Shown here piece by piece: positions 8,742 to 17,855 of a stretch of 64,000 bases of DNA. Below the pieces are notes generated by a model. That model saw only the letters and a list, made by a program, of their open reading frames with translations, did no database searches and was not told the origin of the DNA. Within the stretch, counting starts at the first letter, position 1. Every line of letters starts with the position of its first letter. The translations under genes and the position numbers were made by a program. This stretch comes from Xanthobacteraceae bacterium (GTDB taxonomy: Bacteria; Pseudomonadota; Alphaproteobacteria; Rhizobiales; Xanthobacteraceae). The stretch spans positions 2,992,001 to 3,056,000 of the forward strand of contig CP075369.1 in the NCBI GenBank assembly GCA_019454205.1. The letters run 5' to 3'.

Positions 8742-11700
8742 TCTTCGGTGTCCTCCGACCATTCCTTGATGCGCGCGAGATGGTCGTACTTGCCGTATTC
8801 GTTGCGCCATTGCGGGCGCGGCGTGGAAAGATAAGCCGTATCCTCCGATTCATACTCCGCGAGCAGCTTCTTGAAATCGCGCAACGCGGCCTCAGCCACG
8901 GCATCGACCGGCTGCTGTCCGTCGCGAGGCGCGATCCTCAGCCGTTGTGCGATTTCGGCGAAATCCTTCTCGATCTTCCTTGCGAAGTCGGCGAAATCGC
9001 CCGGCTCCTTGTTACCGGAAAGGCGCACGATGCCGAGTTCGGCAACGTTGCGCTCGCCTACATTCTTGAACCCCCCGCCTGCAACGATGGCCGCTTCCAG
9101 CGGCAGTTGCGGCTCGAACCCCGCGATCATCTCTTTGATGGTTGGCGGCTTGCCGGTCTTGTAGTCGAGCACGGAGGCGAGGTTGCCGGCGCGCAGATCG
9201 ATGCGGTCGGCGCGCGCGCTCAGCGTGAATTCGCGCGTGCCGATCGGGAAATTCAGTTCGCCGCGCTGCTCGGTATGAATTGCGCTGATCTCTGCGCGGC
9301 GCTTTTGCTCCCATGCGACGAACCATTCGGCGGCGCGCAGGAACCGCGGCCACCACACCGCCCGCGCGACGGGATTGGTTTCCTGCGTCTTGAACTCGGC
9401 GTCGCCAATCGCGACAAGGCGCGCCAGCGCATCGTCCGGCAGCGCCGAAGGATATTCCTTCGTGAACTTTTCGAGGATCGCGTGGATCAGCGTGCCGCGC
9501 TGCGCTGCTTCCGGCTCGTCGTCCACCGGGTCGATAGCGTGCAAGCCGAGGATGTATTTCGCGTAGATCGTGTAGGGATCGCGCACCAGGTCGCGCACGT
9601 CGCTTGCGCTGAAGAAAACCGGCCGCGCGGAGACCGGCGGCTTCGGCCGCGGCGCGGAAGCGGGAGCGGCTTTCTCCTGCGGGGAGAGGCTGCGCGCGAG
9701 AAGCAGATAACGTTCGCCGCGTTGCAGCGTCTTGTCCCAGCTTTTCTTTTTATCTACCAGCGGAGCCGCCGCCGCGAGCCGCTGCACGAAGCGCGAGGCG
9801 ATGGTCTCGACACCATTCTGCTTGCGCGCGCGGGTGAAGAAGACTTCCACTCCGCCCGCGGCTTGTACGAAGTCATGTGCTGATAGACCGATGCGGCGCT
9901 CCGGCAGGTCGAGCTTGAGCTTGCGGCGCATTGGCCGGTTCAGCCATGCGTCGCTATGCGCTTCCGGCGGCCACACGCCTTCGCACAAACCGCCGAGCAC
10001 CATGCGGTCGACCGCGATCATGCGCGATTCCAGCGGGCCGAGAATCCGGATGCGCGCATCGCCGCGCGCGGCGGTCCGCACCGTGCGGTCGCGCAACAGC
10101 GCGGGCAGCGCGTCGGCATATTCGGCGAGCGTCATGGGGGCGCTCGCGCTCCCTGCCGCGATCAGTTCATCGAACAGGGCCAGCAGCGCTTCCGCGTCTT
10201 CGCCTTCATCGAAGAATCTTGGTGCGATTTTCGTGATCGCTTCCCGGTGCGCGGTGGCGACAGGCGCAAAATCGCACGTTCCATGCAGCGCCGTGAGCGG
10301 CGCGAGGGCATCCGCCAATTCTTTTGCAAGGGCCGCGGCATTCGCCCAGTCTTCTTCCGTCAGGAGACGGCTGCGCGCATCGAAGCGGTGAATATCCTGC
10401 GCCTTCCATCCTGCGATGGCGGCCTGCAAGCCGCGCACGCCGCCGGCCGGGCGTCCGCCGCGCAGCGCCGCGATTTCGAGCGCGTCGACATGCGGTTCCT
10501 GAAAGCGCTCGTCCATCGCCGGGTGGCGCAGCAGCGCGAGCAGCGTGGACGGTGCGGTGTCTTCCAGTGCGGCTTCCGCAACGAGCCGCGCGAAACGGCC
10601 TGCCTCGGTTTCCGCGAGCGGCACGCCTGCGGAATCGTAGGCTTCGATGTCCCAGTAGGCGAGTTCGGCACAGACGCGCCGCGCCAGCGCGCGGTCGGGC
10701 GTGACGAGCGCCGCGGTCTTCCCGGATAGCGCCAGCGTTTCGCGGAGCACGATCGCGATGGCAAGCGCTTCCTCACGCGCGTCCGATGCTTCGATCACGG
10801 TGATGCCGCGCAACACATCTGGAGAGAGTGCCGGAAAATTATCCGCGGAAACCGGCGGCCGAAACGCGCGCGAGAGTAGTTGCTCGCGCAGGGGCGCGAC
10901 CGGAACGCCGAGCGGTTCCACCGCGCTTCGTGCAATTCCGATCTTCTCGATCAGCCGCTTCAAGCCGAATTGCGGATGGCCGGGCAGCGGCTCGTCTTCC
11001 GCGCCGATGGCGGCGAAGGCATTGTCGTCGATGATCTGGTCGAGGCCCGGCAACACGACCGCACCGTTCGTGCGCAGCGCAACCGTGCGCAACAGTTCCG
11101 CGACCTTCGGCAGCGTGCCGGTGGAGCCTGCGGCGATCACCGGGCCGCCGCCTCCGCCCGCGAGGCGCGCGGCTTCGTGCGCGAGCAGGGCATCGCGGCG
11201 CGCGGCCGCGTCCATCATGCCATTCTCGGAAAGAAAATTATTCCAGCCGTCGCCCGCGAGCCGCAGGAACAGGCGCGAGCGTTCCCAGTATTTGTCGTAT
11301 TCGCCGTCCACCGCTTCTTTCAGCGCGTCGAACGGCAAGCCCGCGGTGATGAAGTCGTCGATCAGGTGCGCGAGTTCGTCGGCGAGCGCGATGGCGGCGG
11401 CGGGCGATCCGGGCAAAAGACCGGGCTGGCTTTCCGCGAAGCGCGAGATCAGGTTGGCGAGCGCGAGCCTCCGTTGCGCCGAGGAAACCGCGGGCGCGAG
11501 CGGCTCCAGCCCGTCGAAGTCGAAGGCGAGCGCATCCTCGTCCACGTCGCCGAGCGGGACGATGCGCGGCAGCAACGCCGCGTTCGTGCCGAGCGATTCC
11601 AGAAACGCATCCGCGAGTTCGCCGGCCGCGCGGCGGGTTGGAAGAAAGATGGTCGCGTCGCTTAAGGTTTCCGGCGCATGGCGTGGCGCGAAACCCGGCA

Positions 11701-11788
11701 CCACGCGCCCGTCGAGCACGGCATCGGCAAGCGTCCGCAGGAACGGCGCGGTAGGCGGAATGGTGAAGACGCGGGGAGTGGGCCGCAT
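8738..11788 (-). CDS. addB: Double-strand break repair protein AddB (alphaproteobacterial type)
   Basis: Partner of AddA in end resection. The protein has 1016 residues. The N-terminus (VFTIPPTAPFLRTLADAVL) has no intact Walker A lysine, as in the short alphaproteobacterial AddB, so it probably does not act as a second motor. A RecB-type nuclease site is visible near the C-terminus as SVLDYKTGKPP with QLPLEAAI behind it, so both subunits carry a nuclease motif. The start ATG at 11788 follows the murU-like gene by only 12 bases, and the stop overlaps the addA start. Confidence 0.94.
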   Translation of the reverse strand: MRPTPRVFTIPPTAPFLRTLADAVLDGRVVPGFAPRHAPETLSDATIFLPTRRAAGELADAFLESLGTNAALLPRIVPLGDVDEDALAFDFDGLEPLAPAVSSAQRRLALANLISRFAESQPGLLPGSPAAAIALADELAHLIDDFITAGLPFDALKEAVDGEYDKYWERSRLFLRLAGDGWNNFLSENGMMDAAARRDALLAHEAARLAGGGGGPVIAAGSTGTLPKVAELLRTVALRTNGAVVLPGLDQIIDDNAFAAIGAEDEPLPGHPQFGLKRLIEKIGIARSAVEPLGVPVAPLREQLLSRAFRPPVSADNFPALSPDVLRGITVIEASDAREEALAIAIVLRETLALSGKTAALVTPDRALARRVCAELAYWDIEAYDSAGVPLAETEAGRFARLVAEAALEDTAPSTLLALLRHPAMDERFQEPHVDALEIAALRGGRPAGGVRGLQAAIAGWKAQDIHRFDARSRLLTEEDWANAAALAKELADALAPLTALHGTCDFAPVATAHREAITKIAPRFFDEGEDAEALLALFDELIAAGSASAPMTLAEYADALPALLRDRTVRTAARGDARIRILGPLESRMIAVDRMVLGGLCEGVWPPEAHSDAWLNRPMRRKLKLDLPERRIGLSAHDFVQAAGGVEVFFTRARKQNGVETIASRFVQRLAAAAPLVDKKKSWDKTLQRGERYLLLARSLSPQEKAAPASAPRPKPPVSARPVFFSASDVRDLVRDPYTIYAKYILGLHAIDPVDDEPEAAQRGTLIHAILEKFTKEYPSALPDDALARLVAIGDAEFKTQETNPVARAVWWPRFLRAAEWFVAWEQKRRAEISAIHTEQRGELNFPIGTREFTLSARADRIDLRAGNLASVLDYKTGKPPTIKEMIAGFEPQLPLEAAIVAGGGFKNVGERNVAELGIVRLSGNKEPGDFADFARKIEKDFAEIAQRLRIAPRDGQQPVDAVAEAALRDFKKLLAEYESEDTAYLSTPRPQWRNEYGKYDHLARIKEWSEDTEE

Positions 11789-11800
11789 GGAATCGCGAGA

Positions 11801-12526
11801 TTACTCGCTGGCGGCGCGGATCGCATCCTCTGCCTGCGCGATTGCGTCGGGCGAACCGACATGCATCCACAGCCCGTCGAGGCGCAATCCGTATAAACGT
11901 CCCGTGGCGGCCACGGAATCGAATGTGCGGTTCAGCGAGAATGCGCCACGCGGCGCATCCCCGAATACCTTCGGCGTAAGCACCGCCGCGCCCGCGAAGA
12001 CGAACGGCGCGACCTCGTTCTCGCCGCGGCGGGTCAGCTTGCCGTCCGCATCCATGTGGAAGTCGCCGCGCCCGTGATAACCGATGGCTCCCGCGCTCGG
12101 TGCGAGCAGCAGCAGCACGTCCATTTTATCCGCGTCGAACGCTTCGCCGAGACGAATGAAGTTCGGCGTCGCGCCTTCGATCCAGATCGTATCGGAGTTC
12201 ACCGAGAAGAACGGCGCGCCGCCGAGTTTCGGCAAAGCGCGCACCACGCCGCCGCCGGTGTCGAGCAGCACGTCGCGTTCGTCGGAGATTTCGATTGCAG
12301 GCGAGGTGCGCTGTGCGAGATGTGCTTCCAGCAGATCGGCGAAGTAATGCACGTTGACGATGGCGCGTTCGGCTCCCGCCTCGGCGAGCTTGTCGAGCAC
12401 GCGGTCGATCAGCGTTTTCCCCGCGACTTCGACCATCGGCTTCGGCTTGTGGTCGGTGAGCGGGCGCATCCGCGTGCCCAATCCGGCCGCGAGCACCATC
12501 GCGGTTTTGATTTCGCCGGGCTTCAC
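11801..12526 (-). CDS. murU: Nucleotidyltransferase, probably MurNAc-1-phosphate uridylyltransferase (MurU-like)
   Basis: A 241-residue sugar-nucleotide pyrophosphorylase of the GT-A fold: MVLAAGLGTRMRPLTDHKPKP is the nucleotide-binding signature, followed by LLDTGGGVVRALP and the metal-binding FFSVNSDTIW. I start it at GTG 12526, whose GTGA overlaps the stop of the TsaE-kinase fusion; an ATG at 12499 would remove the residues just before the conserved core. MurU makes UDP-MurNAc from MurNAc-1-P in the AmgK-MurU recycling route known from Pseudomonas and Caulobacter. The assignment to MurU instead of mannose-1-P guanylyltransferase rests on the adjacent AmgK-like kinase domain. Confidence 0.85.
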   Translation of the reverse strand: MKPGEIKTAMVLAAGLGTRMRPLTDHKPKPMVEVAGKTLIDRVLDKLAEAGAERAIVNVHYFADLLEAHLAQRTSPAIEISDERDVLLDTGGGVVRALPKLGGAPFFSVNSDTIWIEGATPNFIRLGEAFDADKMDVLLLLAPSAGAIGYHGRGDFHMDADGKLTRRGENEVAPFVFAGAAVLTPKVFGDAPRGAFSLNRTFDSVAATGRLYGLRLDGLWMHVGSPDAIAQAEDAIRAASE

Positions 12527-14130
12527 GGGTTCGGCAATTCCGGCTTCGGCGCCGGGTCGAGCAGCGGTAGTTCGGGTTCGTCGGGCGAAACCGTCGCCGG
12601 GCGCACCGGCGGCGGCACGTTGATCGAGAACCACGCCTTCAGCGCCGAAAGCGAGGGATGTTCCAGCGTCCGCGTCAGGTAACTCCAGACGCGCGGAATG
12701 TGCCGCAGGTATTGCGGTTTGCGGTCGCGCATGTCGAGCCGCGCGAAGATACCGAGGATCTTGGTCGCGCGCTGCGCGCCCATCGTGACGTAGTGCTTCG
12801 CGAACGCCGCCGGATCGAACGAAGGATCGCTCGGTGCCATCGTCATCGCGTAGCGCGATAGCAGGCGCACTTCCATCTCGTCGGGAATGTCGCAACGCGC
12901 ATCCATCAGGAGCGAGGCGACGTCATAGGCCGGCGGCCCCAGCAAGCCGTCCTGAAAGTCGAGCAGCCCTACGCGCTGCACGCCGCTGCGCTCTGGCAAC
13001 CACAGCAGGTTCGGCGAATGATAATCGCGCATCACCCATGTCACCGGCCCGTGCAGCGTATCGACCAGCGCGTCGCGCCACAGTGCGCGGAAGATTTCGC
13101 GCGCGGTGGCGTCCTGCGTTTTCACACCGCGATAGGGCAGGTACCAGTCGAGCAGGAGTTCGGCTTCGATCAGGAATGCGTCGAGGTCGTAGCGCGGAAT
13201 TTCATATTCGAAGCGCGGCGCAATCGAGAGCGCTGGCGGAAGCTGTTGCAGATGCAGCATGGCGAGCAGATCGACCGCCGCGCCGTAACGCTCCTCGTCG
13301 GGTTGCAACGGATCGCCGAAGGCGATGCCGTCGGTGCCGAGGTCTTCGATCAGCAGGAGGCCGTTATGCAGGTCGGCTGAATAAATTTCCGGCGCGGAAA
13401 ATCCGCGTGCGCGCAGGCCGCGCGAGAATGCGACGAAGGGTTCGATGTTCTGCGCGAGCTTCGCGATTTCGCCGTAGGTCCGGCCTTGCCGTACCGGCGG
13501 GCCGTCCTTGCTGGCGGGCGCTTTCATCAGGATTGCGGTGCCGCCGCCTTCGCGCCGAAGCCGCTCGTAACGCCGGGTCGAGGCGTCGCCCTGAATATGT
13601 TCGCGCACGGCGTCGTGGAAGCCGGAGGCTTCCAGCAGCGCATGTTCGGCGCGCAGTCGTGTAAGCCGTTCCGCCCATTGTCCGCGCCCCGTGATGCGGA
13701 TCACGCGGCACTCCGGTCCCATGTCGGGCGCGAGTTCGAGATAGACGTCGAGGCGGTCGGCTTGCAGCAATGCGCCCGCGCGCTCCGGCCATTCCACCAG
13801 CACGGCCGCTCCGGCGGAGGCTTCTTCCCAACCGAGTTCGGAAAGTTCGGCCAATGTCTCGACCCGGAACAGGTCGGCATGCACCACCGGAAAACGCGGC
13901 AGTTCGTAAAGCTGGATCAGCGTGAAGGTCGGGCTTGGCACTTCGAGCGTTTCGTCGCGCGCGAGCGTGCGGATGATCGCACGCGCCAGCGCGGATTTGC
14001 CGGTGCCGAGTTCGCCGTGTAGCGCGACCAGGTCGCCGGGATTCAGGGCGAAGGCGAGATCGCGCGCCAGCCGCTGCGTCGCCGCTTCGTCCTCGACGAC
14101 GATGTCCCAGCTTTTGTCTTCCGTACTCAT
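12523..14130 (-). CDS. TsaE-AmgK fusion: t6A ATPase joined to a sugar kinase
   Basis: A 535-residue two-domain protein. Residues 1 to about 160 are TsaE, the ATPase that drives tRNA t6A37 synthesis: P-loop GELGTGKS at 39-46, then PSPTFTLIQLYE and VHADLFRVE. From about residue 170 to the end it is an aminoglycoside-phosphotransferase-fold kinase with DASTRRYERL, the catalytic loop WVMRDYHSPNLLWLP and the metal aspartate in GLLDFQDGLLGPP. Next to a MurU-like gene this kinase is most simply AmgK (anomeric MurNAc/GlcNAc kinase of peptidoglycan recycling). The tail is proline-rich. The stop overlaps murU (GTGA). Fusions of this kind are annotated in other Rhizobiales; the AmgK activity is inferred. 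Confidence 0.92.
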   Translation of the reverse strand: MSTEDKSWDIVVEDEAATQRLARDLAFALNPGDLVALHGELGTGKSALARAIIRTLARDETLEVPSPTFTLIQLYELPRFPVVHADLFRVETLAELSELGWEEASAGAAVLVEWPERAGALLQADRLDVYLELAPDMGPECRVIRITGRGQWAERLTRLRAEHALLEASGFHDAVREHIQGDASTRRYERLRREGGGTAILMKAPASKDGPPVRQGRTYGEIAKLAQNIEPFVAFSRGLRARGFSAPEIYSADLHNGLLLIEDLGTDGIAFGDPLQPDEERYGAAVDLLAMLHLQQLPPALSIAPRFEYEIPRYDLDAFLIEAELLLDWYLPYRGVKTQDATAREIFRALWRDALVDTLHGPVTWVMRDYHSPNLLWLPERSGVQRVGLLDFQDGLLGPPAYDVASLLMDARCDIPDEMEVRLLSRYAMTMAPSDPSFDPAAFAKHYVTMGAQRATKILGIFARLDMRDRKPQYLRHIPRVWSYLTRTLEHPSLSALKAWFSINVPPPVRPATVSPDEPELPLLDPAPKPELPNP

Positions 14131-14150
14131 CCTGCTGTTTTAGCCGTGTC

Positions 14151-16655
14151 CTAGGCTTCTGGCGATGCGAGCGGAAACACGCAGGTCACGACCGTACCCC
14201 GGTTCGGCTCGGAGTCGATCATAACGTCCCCGCCCTGCAACTTCATGGCCGAACGGACCAGAGATAGCCCAAGACCCGCGCCCCGGTGGGTGGAATCGAT
14301 CGGCAAGGTTTCCAAATTCTGGAACAGGCGCTCCTGTACGTCGCGCGGGATGCCGGGACCACGGTCGGAGACGTGGAACAGCATGGCGTGCTGGCGGCGC
14401 TCCGCCGCGAGGCCGATGGTTTCGCCTTCAGGCGAGTGCAGCGCGGCATTGGCGACCAGGTTTTGCAACACCTGGCGCACCTTATCTTCGTCCGCGCCGA
14501 AACGGCCGATCCCCGCCGGGACGTCAATGTGCAGCGACAGCCGCTTCTCGCGGAGCCTTGGTCCGCTTTCGCGCGCAATCGCATCCAGCAGCGCGCGTAC
14601 ATCGACTTCGCGCGGCAACACCCGCTCGCCCCCCGCGTCGGCGATGGCGAGTTGCAGGCTGTCCACGATCGCGAGCAGTTCGGCGCTCGACGAGGAAATG
14701 TGGCCGAGATACTCGCGCTGCCGCTCGGTGAGCGGACCGGCTTCGGGCGTGCCGAGGAATTGCGTGTAGCCGCTGATGTTGTTCAGCGGCGAGCGCAGGT
14801 CGTGCGAAATGTAGCGGATCACCGTATCGCGGATCGCGTCGGCGGCGATCAGCGCGGCGTTGCGTTCGCGCAGCACGCGCTCGATGCGCACGCTGTCGCT
14901 GATGTCGCGGAAGGTGACGAGGTTGCCGCCGTCGGGCAGTGGCGTCACCGAACATTCCAGTGTGCGGCCCTGTTCCTCCAGTTGCCGCGTGAAGCGGTGC
15001 CGCTCGGCGACGCCGGTGATGATGCGCTCGATCGCGGTCCAGATTTCGGCGCTGCGCATGTCCAGCGCGCGGCAGTGCTGCTTGATGACGTTGACGTGCG
15101 GCTTCTCGACCAGTTCATCCGCGCCGATCCGCCATAGCTCGCGGAACGCCGAATTGTGCAGATGCAGTCGCCCGTCGCCTGCGAACACCGCGACCGCTTC
15201 GGCGAGCGCGTCCAGCGTTTCGGTCTGCGTGTTGGCGATGGTGTTGAAACGGCTCGCGAGCGCGACACCTTCCGAGATGTCGTCGAACAGATAGGTGACG
15301 CCGCCCTGCGCGTTCGGCGTCGCGGCGACACGAAGCGAGCGCCCGTCGGGCAGATGCCAGAGCGACTGGCGCGCATCCACCGCCTCATAGGCTTCGTGGA
15401 GCGAGGCCTTGAACGCGCGGAAGTCGCTGGTCTCCGGCACGCAACGCTGCGCGCGCAGTTTGTCGAGCACCATCGAGTCGTCCGGCCGGTCGTCGAGGAA
15501 CGAAGGCTCCAGCCGGAACAGCGCGACATAGGCCGCATTGTAGAACGCGAGCCTCCGGTCCGCGCCGAAGATGGCAACGCCGGTCGCGAGCTGGTTGAGC
15601 GTGCGCTGGTGCGCTTCCATCACGCGCCCGATTTCGTTGCGCGCCATTTCCGCGTCGGTGACGTCGAGCGCGATCCCCGCCGCGCCGCGTCCCGTGCTCG
15701 TCTCGAAAACCTCAAGCGTACGCCGCGACCCGGCGACAACCGCGTTCATGCGTCCGCGGAACGAGCCGCGCTCCTGCCGTCCGCGTGCGACTTCCGCGCG
15801 CGAGGGCTGATCGAGCAGTTCGATGCTGCGCTCGATCACGTCGGCGGGGTTCTTCGCTTCCACCGCCGCGGCATAGGCACGGTTGGCGAATGAAATCTTC
15901 TGCTCGGAATCGCGCAGCCACACCGGCGACGGCGTCTGGTCGAGCAACGCGCGGATCTGCTCGGTTTCGGTTTGCAGCCGCTTGAACTGTTCGAGCGCGG
16001 AAGCGTGGTCGCGCTTTGCGCCGGTGACGTCGCGCAGGCGAAGCACGGCAATGCCGCCGATGGGCCGCCCTTCGGCTTCGACATGGCGCCCGCGCGGGGT
16101 CAGCAGCGCGTAGCCGAATGCTTTCCCTTCCTTGCGCAGCGCATCGACCGCCGCGTCCATCATGGCCGCGGGTTCCGCGCCGAGCCATGAACCGAAGGCA
16201 AGAATTCTGCGCAGTGAATCGCCGCCGTTGAGGCTCGAAGCGCTGCCGAGAATGGTCGGCTCGTGATCCGCGCCGTCCCAGATCACCACCACCTGCGGCT
16301 CGGAGAGCAGGAGCGCCGTCATGCGTTCGGCTTCCGCGCGCGCGCGCGCGATGTCGCGCCGCGCTTTCGCGTGGTCGGCCCTCGCGCGGGCGCGGGTCCG
16401 CAGCAGCATGATCGCGGTCACCACCGCGAACAGCAGGATGCCAAGCGTCAGCGCCAGCGATCCGATCTCGCGGCGGTCCAGCGTGTTCGCGAACGCGATC
16501 AGCCGCTCGACGAATTCGGGAGCGGCGAGCGAGCGCGCCGTCGCGGATAAAAGAAGAATGCAGGCAAACGCGCCCGAAGACGCCGCGCGCGCCGCTGCTC
16601 TCCAGAATCCGTTTGCCGACGGTTTGCCCCCGCCGGTGACTGCCGTATCCGGCAT
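14151..16655 (-). CDS. divL: Multi-PAS sensor histidine kinase, DivL-like
   Basis: An 834-residue membrane kinase. There are two N-terminal hydrophobic segments (around residues 29-45 and 66-84, the second IGSLALTLGILLFAVV), a charged coiled region, then several PAS-like blocks (around LLDQTPSPVWLRDS, NQLATGVAIFGADRR and LDALAEAVAVFAGDG). The dimerisation helix carries His618 in RYISHDLRSPLNNISGY, and the ATPase has LQNLVANAALHSPEG, DRGPGIPRD and GAGLGLSLVRSA. Position upstream of tsaE and the PAS-rich N-terminus match DivL, the cell-fate kinase of the CckA-CtrA pathway. Caulobacter DivL has tyrosine at the phosphorylation site, whereas this protein keeps histidine. A different PdhS-type kinase remains possible. 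It is separated from tsaE by 20 bases. Confidence 0.82.
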   Translation of the reverse strand: MPDTAVTGGGKPSANGFWRAAARAASSGAFACILLLSATARSLAAPEFVERLIAFANTLDRREIGSLALTLGILLFAVVTAIMLLRTRARARADHAKARRDIARARAEAERMTALLLSEPQVVVIWDGADHEPTILGSASSLNGGDSLRRILAFGSWLGAEPAAMMDAAVDALRKEGKAFGYALLTPRGRHVEAEGRPIGGIAVLRLRDVTGAKRDHASALEQFKRLQTETEQIRALLDQTPSPVWLRDSEQKISFANRAYAAAVEAKNPADVIERSIELLDQPSRAEVARGRQERGSFRGRMNAVVAGSRRTLEVFETSTGRGAAGIALDVTDAEMARNEIGRVMEAHQRTLNQLATGVAIFGADRRLAFYNAAYVALFRLEPSFLDDRPDDSMVLDKLRAQRCVPETSDFRAFKASLHEAYEAVDARQSLWHLPDGRSLRVAATPNAQGGVTYLFDDISEGVALASRFNTIANTQTETLDALAEAVAVFAGDGRLHLHNSAFRELWRIGADELVEKPHVNVIKQHCRALDMRSAEIWTAIERIITGVAERHRFTRQLEEQGRTLECSVTPLPDGGNLVTFRDISDSVRIERVLRERNAALIAADAIRDTVIRYISHDLRSPLNNISGYTQFLGTPEAGPLTERQREYLGHISSSSAELLAIVDSLQLAIADAGGERVLPREVDVRALLDAIARESGPRLREKRLSLHIDVPAGIGRFGADEDKVRQVLQNLVANAALHSPEGETIGLAAERRQHAMLFHVSDRGPGIPRDVQERLFQNLETLPIDSTHRGAGLGLSLVRSAMKLQGGDVMIDSEPNRGTVVTCVFPLASPEA

Positions 16656-16790
16656 CGCGTTGATGTGCCTCTCGCGCCGCCCGCGCAGAGCCGCGCCGAC
16701 GGTGTTCGCGGGCCGCCGCGGCCGCGAATCAAGCCACTCTAGCTTTCGGAGAGTCCGTGCGGGAAGGGGCGCGGGAAAGGCAAATGCGCC

Positions 16791-17750
16791 TTAAAGTCCT
16801 TCGAACAGCGCGGTCGAGAGATACCGCTCGGCAAAGGACGGCACGATCACGACGATATTCTTGCCCGCATATTCCGGGCGCGCGCCGATTTCGAGCGCTG
16901 CCGCGACTGCCGCGCCGGAAGAAATGCCGCCGGGAATGCCCTCGAATTTCGCGAGCGCGCGGGCGGTGTCGAAGGCGGTCTGGTTGCCCACCGTCACCAC
17001 TTCGTCGATGACCGCGCGGTCCAGCACTTCCGGCACGAAACCCGCGCCGATGCCCTGAATTTTATGCGGACCGGGCTGGCCGCCGGAGAGCACCGGGCTG
17101 TCTTCGGGTTCCACCGCGATCACTTTCAGGCTCGCGCGGCGGGGTTTGAGCGCCTGACCCACGCCGGTGATGGTGCCGCCGGTGCCCACACCCGCGACGA
17201 AGGCGTCGATCTCGCCCTTGGTGTCGTTCCAGATTTCTTCCGCGGTGGTCTCGCGATGAATTTTCGGATTCGCGAGGTTGCGGAATTGCTGCGGCATCGC
17301 CGCGTTCTTCAACTCGGCGATAAGCTGTTCGGCCTTCGCGACCGCGCCACGCATGCCCTGACCCGGCTCGGTGAGCACCAGTTCGGCGCCGAGCAATGTG
17401 AGCATCTTGCGCCGCTCGATCGACATCGATTCCGGCATGACGAGAATGAGACGATAGCCGCGCGCGGCCGCGACGAAGGCAAGCGCGATGCCGGTGTTGC
17501 CGGAAGTCGGCTCCACCAGCACGGTGTCGGGTTTCAGCACGCCCGCCGCTTCCATCGCCTCGATCATGGAGACGCCGATACGGTCCTTCACCGACGAGAT
17601 CGGATTGAAGAATTCGAGCTTGGCGAGAATGTTCGCCTTCACGCCGCGTTGCGCGGGTAGGCGGTTGAGGCGCACCAGCGGCGTGTCACCGATGGTCTGC
17701 GTGATGGAATCGAAAATCCGTCCGCGGCCCGGTTTGTGTTTCTCGGCCAT
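16791..17750 (-). CDS. cysK: Cysteine synthase A (O-acetylserine sulfhydrylase)
   Basis: PLP enzyme that makes cysteine from O-acetylserine and sulfide. The 319-residue product shows the PLP lysine in NPISSVKDRIG, the substrate loop EPTSGNTGIA and the phosphate loop GVGTGGTITGVG. It is downstream of a cysteine-free Rrf2 regulator with a 105-bp gap. That gap holds an AT-rich segment around 17812-17830 (minus-strand reading GTATGTGAATATGCTAC) which could be a promoter or operator. The arrangement suggests sulfur-responsive control like CymR on cysK, but this is inference. Confidence 0.96.
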   Translation of the reverse strand: MAEKHKPGRGRIFDSITQTIGDTPLVRLNRLPAQRGVKANILAKLEFFNPISSVKDRIGVSMIEAMEAAGVLKPDTVLVEPTSGNTGIALAFVAAARGYRLILVMPESMSIERRKMLTLLGAELVLTEPGQGMRGAVAKAEQLIAELKNAAMPQQFRNLANPKIHRETTAEEIWNDTKGEIDAFVAGVGTGGTITGVGQALKPRRASLKVIAVEPEDSPVLSGGQPGPHKIQGIGAGFVPEVLDRAVIDEVVTVGNQTAFDTARALAKFEGIPGGISSGAAVAAALEIGARPEYAGKNIVVIVPSFAERYLSTALFEGL

Positions 17751-17855
17751 TGCTTGCTCCGGTTTGCGTTCAGCGGTGCCAGAAGGCTGCCAGTGGGGAA
17801 GGGCCGCGTAGCATATTCACATACGGAAGTCGACGAAGTCAGAAATTGACATAAA

